DNA of 64,000 nucleotides from Ciborinia camelliae (Eukaryota > Ascomycota > Leotiomycetes > Helotiales > Sclerotiniaceae): positions 1,564,091-1,628,090 of the forward strand of contig JANPYM010000002.1 of the NCBI GenBank assembly GCA_025890175.1, in the 5' to 3' direction. Every line of letters starts with the position of its first letter. The stretch's first letter is position 1. Positions 22,100 to 31,591 of this stretch are shown here, one piece after another. The notes under the pieces were generated by a model. The model had not been told where the DNA came from. It searched no databases and saw nothing but the letters and a program-made list of their open reading frames with translations. The position numbers were made by a program, and so were the translations under genes.

Positions 22100-22318
22100 A
22101 TGTGCCAATGCATCAAAACCACGCCCAGCTGCGGCCACTACAGTTTCTGGGTCAAGCGATGCGGGCACGCTCGTCGGCAGCACATCATATCCACCCTCTG
22201 CATCGCCTACCGCCAGGTCGCGGTCGAGAAGAACAGGGTGTGTGCTGGGTGCCGAGAGAAGGAGAAGGAGAAGGAGAAGAAGAATGCGAAACACAAGTCT
22301 ACTTGTGTTGTGCAGTGA
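22100..22318 (+). CDS. Small Cys/His-rich protein, possibly zinc-binding
   Basis: A 72-residue protein with eight cysteines (positions 2, 4, 11, 21, 34, 48, 51, 69) and two Cys-Gly-His motifs at 11-13 and 21-23. It opens MCQCIKTTPSCGHYSFWVKR, and CAGC at 48-51 is followed by a Lys/Glu run. The start is in good context (TCCAAAATG) and follows a pyrimidine/A-rich leader containing CCCAA repeats at about 22036-22060, typical of fungal leaders. There is no signal peptide, so it is likely intracellular. Small proteins with spaced CxC, CGH and CxxC pairs are widespread uncharacterised proteins in filamentous ascomycetes. Metal binding is inferred from the cysteine spacing. The frame is open upstream to 21806, but the residues before MCQC are low-complexity and read as leader. 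Confidence 0.6.
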   Translation: MCQCIKTTPSCGHYSFWVKRCGHARRQHIISTLCIAYRQVAVEKNRVCAGCREKEKEKEKKNAKHKSTCVVQ

Positions 22319-23318
22319 TCGAAGAGAGAGGGGTAAGGGAGAGGGAGAGAGGTGGCGTTTGAAATAGGATGGATATATATATATATATATATAAGATGGA
22401 TGTGTTTGTTTGTTTGTATGGTAGGTATGTATTGTATGTTTTATACATATGTATGTAAATAAGAGATTTTTTCACTTTGACTGTTTGGATATTTGGATAT
22501 TTGAAATGTGAATGCTTGAATGCCTTTTTTTAGTGAGTGATTTGATTTGATTTGATATGAATATGAATATGTTGCGTGCGATATGTGAAATTTGTTTACA
22601 AAAGATGACTTGAAGATGGATGATGAAATTAAGAGATGGATGACGTTGAGAGATTTTTGTGAAGAGGGGATTTCCACTCTATATGGATTCACCAGACTAT
22701 ATATATATATACAGATAGAATTTATATACCCTATATACTCTCCCTTACTATATACTATATACACTATTTTAAAAACGATAAATTCCAGCCCTAAAGCTAC
22801 CACGCCCCCTTCTCTCCTCTTCTCCACAACCTCTCCTACACAACCTCTCCTTCCCCTTTCTTTCTTTCTCACCGCCACGGCAGTGGCACAGTCCGAAGGC
22901 CAAACAAATCAGAAGAAAAGGGCCCCGGCGTTAAGGACAACTAGTTAGGTTGGGTTGGTTAGGTTAGAGCAATGTAATAATCATATTAGGGTCCTTCCAT
23001 ATGGATTTCTTGTTTTCGATTTTGTCCCCCCGGGCCCCCAATGCCCAGCAAATGAGCAGAGACGACATGACATGCAAGAAAAGAATCTTGCCTCTCCCGA
23101 GAGGAAGCTAGGTGAGAATGGTGAGTGGCGCTGTGGTAAATCTCAGTGGAAAGACCAGTAAAAATTACAAGGCATTCTGAATAATCGGTCATTTTAACAT
23201 TAATTAAGCGTTACATTTGTACATTCCTCTCCGAGCGGGATGTCCACCTCATATATATCCTATCCATCCTCCGCGAGAAAACCGTCCATTAAATATTATC
23301 CTTCCATACTCATACCAT
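22319..23318. other. Intergenic region with AT repeat
   Basis: About 1 kb between the small Cys-rich gene and the 3' end of the SLC35-type transporter. It contains an AT dinucleotide run at 22373-22393, a second short one near 22700-22712, and C/T-rich DNA at 22800-22880. No gene seen. Confidence 0.65.
22373..22393. repeat. AT dinucleotide microsatellite
   Basis: About ten uninterrupted AT units, 55 bp past the stop codon of the small Cys-rich gene, so probably within its 3' untranslated region. Confidence 0.9.
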
Positions 23319-24736
23319 TTAAGCCATTCTCTGCACAGCATTAACCAGACCCTCCCTCTTGGCCTCATTGATAGCCTTCAACTTGGCCGTTCCTACACCC
23401 GCGACACCAGCCTCTTGATCTTTGCCCAACCACGGCTTGACTGAATCTCCCAGCATGCTTCCGGCGAGGAAATACACAAACAATCCCAGAATGATCAACA
23501 CAAATGCAATGGGATACAAGTAGTAGATGGTGTATCCAAAGACCTTGATGCCGATAATGACACCCCAGAAATTGGCCGTGAGAAGCGAGATATCAAAGAA
23601 TGCCGCCGAGGCCATTCGCAAAATGATAGGAGCGAGTGTGTAGAAGAGTGTAAGACAGAATGTGTACCCGATGATGTAGCCTGCGACTTGACCATCCCAG
23701 ACCGCCGTATCAAATGAGTGGTGATCGAATATGCCGGCCGTGATGCCATTGATGATGATGCCGAAGAGACCAAGCATACCGAGGACTTCGTACATGGGAC
23801 GTTTGGAAACGAACCATTCTTCAAAAACGTTTGAGAGACCATACAGGGTAGCGCCAGCCAATCCAAAAAGGTCACCCTTGACCATGGTCGGTGGGCTGCC
23901 TCCATTGGAACCAGTGATGTGATCGGATGCGAGAAGGATACCCATTCCACCACAGCAAACAAGGATGGCAATGACTTGAAGCCACTTATACCGAACTTTG
24001 AGGAAAATGAACGAGACGATTACAACGCAAACGATGGACCAAAAGTTGAGAAGTTGGGCGCTGAGGACATTGGCTATAGAATGTTAGTAACTTTGCACTA
24101 CTCGAGTGCAAAATAGACACTAAAGACATATTGAAAGAATTTGGGATAACGTACTCCATCGATAAGCCAACACAGTGAAATAGTTTCCCTCGACATCCAT
24201 GAAAGAGAGGATAACGTATTTCCAACCATCTACCCAGAGAAGCTTCAAGTAATCTCTCCATCCATACTTGTAAATAGTATACGTCGTGTAGATAGCGCAC
24301 AAAAGTATATAATTGAAAAGAGTTTGGAAAGCTGGGATCGAAGTTCCTTTATTCACAAGGAGGGTACTGAATGTATTGGTAGCTGTGATACATAGGGAAA
24401 GAATTTGTCTGTAAAACCCATAGGTTAGCATTGATATCTGTGAGGATTTGAAATAGTGCGCAAAGAAACATACCCAAGAAGTAAGATAATCCAAAAGTCT
24501 CGTGTAAGTAAGTAGCCCCACCAAGCTTTCTTTTTGCCCTCCAAATTTTCAATGGCATGTTCCAATCCTTCTCCATGAACCTCACTTTCCGTAGCTCCAC
24601 TGCCATTCATCTCAAAATTCGCACTTTCGTCTGGAGCTGCGCCATCACTCGATCTTATGTGTCTCTCTCCTGTTAAACAATTGACGTTGGTCTCTACCCC
24701 GGTAGCTTTCATATCATCTCCCATTTTGGAACTCAT
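23319..24736 (-). CDS. SLC35F-type solute transporter, three exons
   Basis: Exons on the minus strand are 24736-24474, 24408-24155 and 24073-23319, joined through GTATGT and GTACGT donors; the second intron has a CTAAC branch site. The phases close, giving 423 residues. The protein belongs to the drug/metabolite transporter superfamily, DUF914/SLC35F1-F2-F6 group. About ten hydrophobic segments are visible, with the group's typical stretches FWIILLLG-QILSLCITATNT, FMDVEGNYFTVLAYRW and WSIVCVVIVSF, then YGLSNVFEEWFVSKR and YPIAFVLIILGLFVYF near the end. Substrate unknown; a Golgi, endosomal or plasma membrane location is inferred. The reading frame stays open upstream to about 24916 with acidic, coding-like sequence but no ATG, and a CACTAG acceptor is present near 24876. 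A further 5' exon may therefore exist and the start is uncertain. Confidence 0.82.
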
Positions 24737-25580
24737 GCTTGCTCGCCCGGCTCTTGCTGTACTGAATTCCAATTGATCCTGGTCCTCGTCCTGATATTCA
24801 GAATTGATGTCGGAGTTTGAGTCTGAATAAAAGGTGTCCTCCAAGAGACCAGTTCTTAAGTCGGAATCCACAACTAGTGCCGAAATTTTTTTCCGTTGGT
24901 AGTGTAGTAAACGACGTTAATCGAGTGAGGGGTTTGGCATTGACCGCTTATCACAACCGATCCCAAGGAATCAAAAAAATCAATAAGTCTTTCTCCCCTT
25001 CCTTCCCCTTTGTAAATAGTGAGCGCAAAGACTTCAAGTCGCTCACTGTAATAATTATCTGATCTGATTCATTGACCGATATCATAGACGGAAAAGATTC
25101 AATGGAAAGTAGAAAGAGAAGCAAAATCAAATCATGGGAATTCAGATGTCTTTAACTCTTTTGGATGCTCCTCCAGTACGTACCTACCTATTGAATAGTG
25201 GGGCATAATGGATCTAGTTGACGAACAGAATTCATGAAAAGATTGTTTATGATTGGATTAATATATGCGATAGCTGGGATCTCATCCGAAGCTAAAGGCT
25301 GGTCAATGTGAGCCTAGACTGCGGTCGGTCAGTTCCGATGAAGAAAATGAAAACTTTTTTTTGAATGATAAATAATTGGATCATTTGGATTGGATTGGTA
25401 TTGGTATTGGATCGGATAGGTTCGTTGAATAGAGTAGCAGGTAAATATGAATGGTGGAAAATGTCTGACACATGGGAATACAAATGCGTACGCCACTTTT
25501 TACAGCTCCAGAAACGCCATTAAGCCATGGTTCGTCTTATTTCCTGATAATACATCTGGGTTGTAAAGTAGGTATCTCTC
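24737..25580. other. Intergenic region, possibly with a missed 5' exon
   Basis: About 0.84 kb between the transporter start and the 3' end of the acetyltransferase gene. The stretch 24737-24916 is open in the transporter frame and may be coding if an upstream exon supplies the ATG; I could not identify that exon. The remainder is AT-rich with short TTGGATTGG words near 25380-25415 and shows no gene. Confidence 0.5.
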
Positions 25581-27155
25581 TCAACCCAAGAACTCCTTCA
25601 ATGGCCCGCCGACATGTTCTACATCCAATAGGAATGTATCATGGCCGAATTGGCTTACGTCCTCCCCAAGCTCGACATGACTTACTTTAGTATTTCCTGC
25701 TTTTCTTAGCGTGTCAGCAATCTCTCTTTGCTGCCACGCCGGGAACAGGATGTCGCTAGCAATACCCATAACTAAGGTAGGATGATCTTTCATTGCTTTC
25801 ATCCCGGATACCAAATCCGCAGGGGGCCCCGAAGATGGCTTAATGGGTGTATTGGGATCTGTTGGCCCATTTGCTTCTGGCTGTTCCTTGTATGGGCTGT
25901 CGGGAAGAGTAAGGCTGCATGCTGCATCTCCAAGGGAAGAGTCGGATTCAGATCCAGTTTTTATACGTGCCAAATGATCCGCCCTTCTTGATGAAGTCGC
26001 AAGTTGATTCGTCGCGCCAAGATCAAAGAGATCCATAGCTTTGCTAACGTATAGGAGACTATTTGGATCGTATTCCAAACAGAATTTCTCGCCCGCGTGA
26101 TCCAGATACGTCTCGATAAGAAAGTCTGGACACAATGCAGGTTGCTTGCTTGGGTCGGCTCTTCTTCGACCAAATCGTAACTCCCATTCAGGACCTGAAC
26201 GGTATGTTACGGTTGCAATCTCACGCGCAAGTTTCATGCCTGCGTGAGGAGGAACATGATCGTAGTAAAATCCTCGATTCCAATTCTTATCCATCATCAA
26301 CACTTGCCGCTGAGTGTGGCGCATTGCAATGCTGTACGGATGGCTTCGCGCACACCCTGAAATACTGGCCACTCGACCAACCCTTTCAGGAAAAAGAACA
26401 CCGGCAGCCAACGATTGCATACCGCCCATACTCGATCCAACACTCGCATATAACTTTGTGATTCCGAGTCCGTCTAGTAACCGAAACTGTGCCCGTACCA
26501 TATCTTCCATGGTAAGAATTGGGAATCTCGTCGCATATCGTTTTCCATCGGCAGGGTCGATCGTCGAGGGCCCTGTTGAGCCATAACATCCCCCAATAAC
26601 ATTCGTACATATGATATGGTATTTATTCGTATCGAGGCTTTTATCCGGACCTATAAACTTTTCCCACCACCCTGGTTTAGGATTCGCTTGTGTTGAATGT
26701 GCATGTGAAGATGCAGACAATCCAGTGTGTAGCAAAATGACGTTTGACTTGTCTGCATTCATCTCGCCCCATGATTCATAAGCAATGTCGAATTCTCGCA
26801 GTACTCCTCCCCAATCAAGTAATAAAGGGTCATCGCAGTGGTATTTGAGTGTGACTCCGCTAGTATAGGATGGCTCTGGGCCGCTTGAAAGGGAACGAGC
26901 TTCCAAGGTTGCAGACTTGGTTTCGAGGGCATCTAGACAGGGAAATGCCATTGCTGGATTAGAAGCCTCCACCAATGACGACGTTGTGGCATTGCGTGAA
27001 CCAGATCCATGATACAATCTTGAGAAATTCTGGGAAGACTTTTGTAGAGGGGTAATGGATTTGAAAGACGATTGTCTTGTCCAAGATCGTGGCACAGTTT
27101 TCGTATATCTGGCACTTGTTCTCGCAGTCGCGACAAGACTTCTGGTGGTGTTCAT
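25581..27155 (-). CDS. cysA: Mitochondrial serine O-acetyltransferase, homoserine acetyltransferase family
   Basis: Intronless 524-residue alpha/beta-hydrolase of the homoserine O-acetyltransferase family. The nucleophile elbow is GSSMGG (residues 240-245, Ser242); the other triad members read as Asp468 in ASDILFP and His505 in FGHDTF. Also typical are [10 protein letters not shown] (oxyanion region), [12 protein letters not shown] and [14 protein letters not shown]. The N-terminal ~60 residues are rich in Arg, Ser and Thr and almost free of acids, fitting a mitochondrial presequence. Fungi have two branches: cytosolic homoserine acetyltransferase (Met2) and a mitochondrial serine acetyltransferase (Aspergillus CysA, fission yeast Cys2) that feeds O-acetylserine into cysteine synthesis. 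The presequence and length favour the CysA branch; the symbol depends on that. Homoserine activity cannot be excluded. Start is the first ATG in frame. Confidence 0.78.
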   Translation of the reverse strand: MNTTRSLVATARTSARYTKTVPRSWTRQSSFKSITPLQKSSQNFSRLYHGSGSRNATTSSLVEASNPAMAFPCLDALETKSATLEARSLSSGPEPSYTSGVTLKYHCDDPLLLDWGGVLREFDIAYESWGEMNADKSNVILLHTGLSASSHAHSTQANPKPGWWEKFIGPDKSLDTNKYHIICTNVIGGCYGSTGPSTIDPADGKRYATRFPILTMEDMVRAQFRLLDGLGITKLYASVGSSMGGMQSLAAGVLFPERVGRVASISGCARSHPYSIAMRHTQRQVLMMDKNWNRGFYYDHVPPHAGMKLAREIATVTYRSGPEWELRFGRRRADPSKQPALCPDFLIETYLDHAGEKFCLEYDPNSLLYVSKAMDLFDLGATNQLATSSRRADHLARIKTGSESDSSLGDAACSLTLPDSPYKEQPEANGPTDPNTPIKPSSGPPADLVSGMKAMKDHPTLVMGIASDILFPAWQQREIADTLRKAGNTKVSHVELGEDVSQFGHDTFLLDVEHVGGPLKEFLG

Positions 27156-27657
27156 CTTCGATATTTTGTAGATAAAAAGGAAATCATTCTCTTACTGAGA
27201 ATTAAGAAAATAAAAACAACTTACGCTCTGGAATTAATCTACAGTACATTTTGTTTTGTCAGCCGATTTCGGTCACCATATAATGCAATGCAATGCAATC
27301 ATAGGTAGGTATTCATATGCAACTGCAGCTTCCAGATTCCATCATCTCTTTCAGCCAATTGCGTGCTAGAACGTGACCGTGACTTTTTGACTAATCAATC
27401 GATACCAATTTCAAGGTTCGAGCCGCCCTCGCCTCGCCCTCGGTTTCATCTTTCCCCATTATCTCCAGCCTTGGCCTTGGCCTTTGGGAGGTTATCATAC
27501 CATAAAGATTATTCACCCCTGTCAAACTCATTAAAGTGGGTACGTCATGTTGCCTCCCATCTAGGTACGAAGCCTTGACCTTCTGCCTTCGACATCCTCC
27601 ATCCGATTACCCAGAAACCCAGAAAATCTACCTCTCTCGATCTTCTTTGTTAGAAAC
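27156..27657. promoter_or_regulatory. Divergent promoter between the acetyltransferase and a hypothetical gene
   Basis: The 502 bp between two divergent start codons must carry both promoters. A GTAAGT donor-like word on the minus strand near 27218-27223 could start a leader intron of the acetyltransferase gene, but no good acceptor follows at a usual distance. CCTTGGCC-type words lie near 27465-27485. No confident motif for a specific factor. Confidence 0.45.
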
Positions 27658-28863
27658 ATGCTACAATTCGGAAAATACGTTTACAATAACATTTCCAATA
27701 TAATCATGTCTGGAGTGGAACAAAACAATCAACCAGAGCTTCAACTACCCCTCAACATGCAATTTCATGACTCCGATAGATATCAGCCATCTGTAGAAGA
27801 TGTGCTCACGGTCAAAAACTTCCTCTTCAATCTCAATCCAAATTCCACGCTCCCTTTAGAACTCATCGATGACATATTAGATTTATCCGAATATTGGCCT
27901 CATACTACAACACGTTATCCCTTGCCTGGCCCACAGGGAATCTCCATTCGTCGAGGAATGACCGTCAGAAGCGGTGGTGAAGGAGAGAACAAATTTATTC
28001 TACGGTCTCTTCCCATTGGCTACCCCCAAGAAAACAAAAACGATCAATACTACCGAATACGTGCAGAAGATGAAACGAAATACTTTACAGAACCCAAGCC
28101 GTGGTCAAAAGACCGAGAAATCCCACAAGATGCTACGGAGGAGGTTGTGAAGAATTGGGCAGAGAGATCACAAGTTCGGGGCGAATTCCCCTGTAAGAAA
28201 ATCGTATTTCGAATCAAAAGTCATGACCAGGGGTGGGGAGGTATACCCACAGAAAAGGGAACATACAGAGGATCATATACATGGTTTGATGTCGGCTTGG
28301 AAAGAACATATGCAACGATGAGAGAAGGTACTATACAATATTCCATCACGTTTGGCACCAAGTATCCACCCAGTTAGACAAGGTTAACATTGATGTATTT
28401 AGCAGAATACCCTCTCAATGGCCCACGATTCCGCCTCACCAATTCCGATACACAAGCCCCGGAATTGACGAACGAGATAATATGCGGTTTACACACCATC
28501 TTCCCAGATGTCCAGAATAGCCCACGTCATGATCCCGAGGACAATACCAATCCTCATGCAAATGATCCACTTAAATTCGAGCATGCACTAAATCCCAGCG
28601 CCAAACACCTACAGAAAAACAAAACCGCAACAGGCGCCTCGCAGGAACATACCATCACATGGAGATTCAATGATGATATACATCCAGAAAGTCCCGAAGC
28701 AGATGAATTAGAAGCACAAGGCAGAGGAAACGACACCGCAAACGGGGAATTTGTTCGCAATCTGAAGATTGGTGATGTGGTCACGATTTGGGCCAAAGCA
28801 AGGTATCCGGGATGGGCTAACACTGTGGAGGATGTGAGTATGGATGTTTATTGGGCAGTTTAA
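27658..28863 (+). CDS. Conserved hypothetical protein, two exons
   Basis: Two in-frame open segments are separated by a single TAG at 28375. A 75-bp intron with donor GTACTA at 28328, a TTAAC branch site and acceptor TAG ending at 28402 removes that stop and keeps the frame, so I model exons 27658-28327 and 28403-28863, giving 376 residues. A second acceptor three bases on (CAG, 28405) also keeps the frame. The protein has a Trp/Gly-rich block (CKKIVFRIKSHDQGWGG, GTYRGSYTWFDVGLER) and a C-terminal block (GEFVRNLKIGDVVTIWAKAR, then YPGWANTVEDVSMDVYWAV) that both look conserved. I do not recognise a named domain; these blocks are typical of uncharacterised filamentous-fungal proteins. No signal peptide or membrane segment. 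The ATG at 27706 (MSGVEQ) is an alternative start. Confidence 0.65.
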
Positions 28864-29830
28864 GCCCATGTATCGAGAACTAATTGGTTCTGCATGTTAA
28901 GCAGCTGGATTGCTTTGCTTGTTGTGAGAGAATAAGATAGGGTTAAATTGCTATATTGGAGAAAAGAGTCAACATACCATAATACCAAACACAAACATAT
29001 GTCTACATTCTCCGAAAAAAATTAAATTTAACTCAAACATTCAGCCCGCTTAGTTTGTAATCATAAATCTTCTGGTTTGCCTTGAATAATACACCATTCA
29101 CATCACTGAAACTTTCCTCTCAATCCCAACTTGCATGGAAACATCATAAGCCTGAGTAGAGTGATTTTGTAGTATTCATTGCTGACTTCTGACAGCATCA
29201 GTCATTGACTTTTATGGGTAGCTGTGAATATTTCTAACTCTACAGTTCCCTCATCCCATTTGGCCTCCTACCTGGCCAACCAAATCCTCCAATATCTTCT
29301 GAAAAGTCTTAGGTCGATCCTATCATTTTCATTACAATCTTCCTTATAACATATTTTATGTAACTGCCGGCCACTTCGATAATGACAAACGTTGACCAAA
29401 AGAAGTGACGTGGCACAATATAAACGGGGTAGTCGCTATAGTAGATTCGTGGACTCATGAGGACAAAAGGCGAAGAACGAGAGACCACAAATCAAATGCA
29501 GAAAAATAATCCAAAGGCAACGATAACCTAGAAGAGAAGAAAACAACTTTTTGATGGACGTAACAATCACCTTTCCAACACTAGGAAACATAGGAAACTA
29601 TGGGTCAAAAGAAAATTATCTTGAAATAGAGCGCCCTATGCAACTTCAATACTGCTCGGCCTAGCCGTCAAATAAGAGACCAAAGCACAGATGCGGAAAT
29701 GAGATTATGCCACCAAAATTTAATATCCCGGCTCCCCATAAGACCGTAAGAACTTGACAAAGCAAAATACACCTGAAAAGAGTTGCTCCAAAAGAGGTCA
29801 TAAATGCGTGTGGCCGTGTAGAACTTAGCC
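28864..29830. other. Convergent intergenic region
   Basis: About 0.97 kb between the 3' ends of the hypothetical gene and the PUB1-type gene. It should hold both 3' untranslated regions. No open frame of note, no repeats. Confidence 0.6.
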
Positions 29831-31591
29831 CTAACCCTGGTAACCACCAAAGCCGTTTCCGTAACTTTGTGTGGCGGGAGCACTCCACTGCGCGGTTGGC
29901 GTTGGTTGAGCACCTCGGCCATATCCTCCGGCACTGGCTGGGCCACCGTATCCCATAGGTTGGTTGCCGTATTGGGCTGGAGATTGAGCTGGAGGACCAC
30001 CATATCCTCCCTGTTGACCAGCGAACTGGCCTGGAGATTGCTGGTTAGCCATAGGTCCAGCAGATTGAGGTCCAGCTTGCGGAGGCATTCCACCATATTG
30101 TGGGAAATAAGCGTTGGGTGTGCCTGGGAATCCACCAGGGGTTGGTCCGGCTTGAGGGCTGTAGCTTTGCTGAGAGCCGTCGAAGCCTGCGGAGGTAGGT
30201 GCTTTGTCTTTGCCCCACTAGAGAATCATTAGCACAGAAAAGGTATGGAGAAAGGTGAACTTACACTACACTTGAGAGGGCGACCGTTGACATTGTATCC
30301 ACTCAACTGACAAATGGCAAGTGCAGCATTCTCGTGAGAGTCCATCTTTACAAATGCGAAGCCACGATCAGCCTGGAAACGAGTTTCCACAACATATCCA
30401 AAATTCTGGAACAGGGGGACAAGATCATTCTGTGTTGTGTATGGAGTTAGGTTTCCAACATAGCAAGTGGTTTGCCATTGAGGAGTTTGCTGAACAATCA
30501 TATCGTAACTTTGGACACCGTGGGTTGGGAAGTGGTGGTGACCAAAAGGTGTGGTAGGAGTCATGCCCATGGCGGACATGGCTTGCTGCTGTGAGATAGA
30601 TGGTTGGCCCTTCTGGTTTGCCCAGTTGCAACGGATAGCTCTGGAGCCCAACCATTCCCCATCCATAGAGCTCAATGCCTTCTCGGCATCCTGACGTTCA
30701 CGGAAAGCAGCAAAGCCGTAACCCCTGGACCTTCCTGTCTTCATATCCCACATAACACGTGCTTCGGAAACAGAACCAAACGCAGAGAACGCCTGTAATA
30801 GAACTTCATCGTTCACTTCGTTTGAGAGATCTCCTACAAAGATATGAAAGTGGTTTGAAGTATCTTCCTTGTTTGATGTGTTCGATTGGTAGGCCCAGTT
30901 CACTCGAATTTCCTGCATGGAGTTAGATTTGTTATCTAGAAAGATGAATATATCAACACTTACAGCCTGGTGGACACGTCTTCCATTCAAGGTCTGCATG
31001 GCTCGCTCAGCTGCTCCTGGATCATCGTATTCGACAAACCCGTAGTTGAATCCCTTTGACTGAAACTTGATTAGCGTGATGATATGGAAATATGATTTAT
31101 ATTAAGGGAAAGAGTTGAAACTGTTAAACCCTATTGAGAAATTTCGTAGACTTTGAGAGCTAGAAACTTGAGGATTTGACGGAGTTAAATAGGATGATAC
31201 TGACAGCACCTACATTCTTGTCAGGAATGATTTTGACATTTTGAACATGACCAGTTGTCTCAAAAATTTGACGGAGCACATCTTCAGTGACTCTTGGATC
31301 AAGACCTCCAACATATAAGGCGCGTTTGTTTGGTTCTGGTGCAGCTCGTCGGACGAATCCGCCAGCGCTATCTGGCGACATTACCCCACCATTTTCACCC
31401 ATAGGAGAGGTAATAGCAGTTGGGATTGGATTTGTGTTCTGAGGAATGATAACTGGCGGAAGTGGTGGCGGTGGCATGTGCGAGGGATTGCCTTGACTAT
31501 TGTGGCCATTCTCATAACCTGGCGCACCAGCAGAAGTCTGCGGTGGTGGTGGGAGCTGGGCACTGGTTGGTGGAGGGCCGTTGTCTGCCAT
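29831..31591 (-). CDS. pub1: PUB1/TIA-1-type poly(A)/U-rich RNA-binding protein, four exons
   Basis: Exons on the minus strand are 31591-31214, 31059-30964, 30912-30265 and 30217-29831. All junctions are phase 0, giving 502 residues. Three RRMs are at about 91-165 (ALYVGGLDPR; GFNYGFVEYDDPGAAERAMQ), 180-257 (HIFVGDLSNEV; RSRGYGFAAF) and 306-375 (TCYVGNLTPYTTQND; RGFAFVKM). A Pro-rich head precedes them, and a Gln/Gly/Tyr-rich prion-like tail begins WGKDKAPTSAG. Pub1 and TIA-1 bind U-rich and polyadenylated RNA, affect mRNA stability and enter stress granules. Intron 1 (154 bp) is three times longer than the others and offers two in-frame acceptors six bases apart (AAG ending at 31066 or CAG ending at 31060); the first would add Phe-Gln. 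The family call is firm. Confidence 0.9.

Noticed and set aside
22441..22878. Minus-strand frame of 145 codons
   Set aside because: Composition follows AT repeats and TC runs, no motif, and it lies in the presumed 3' region of the small Cys-rich gene.
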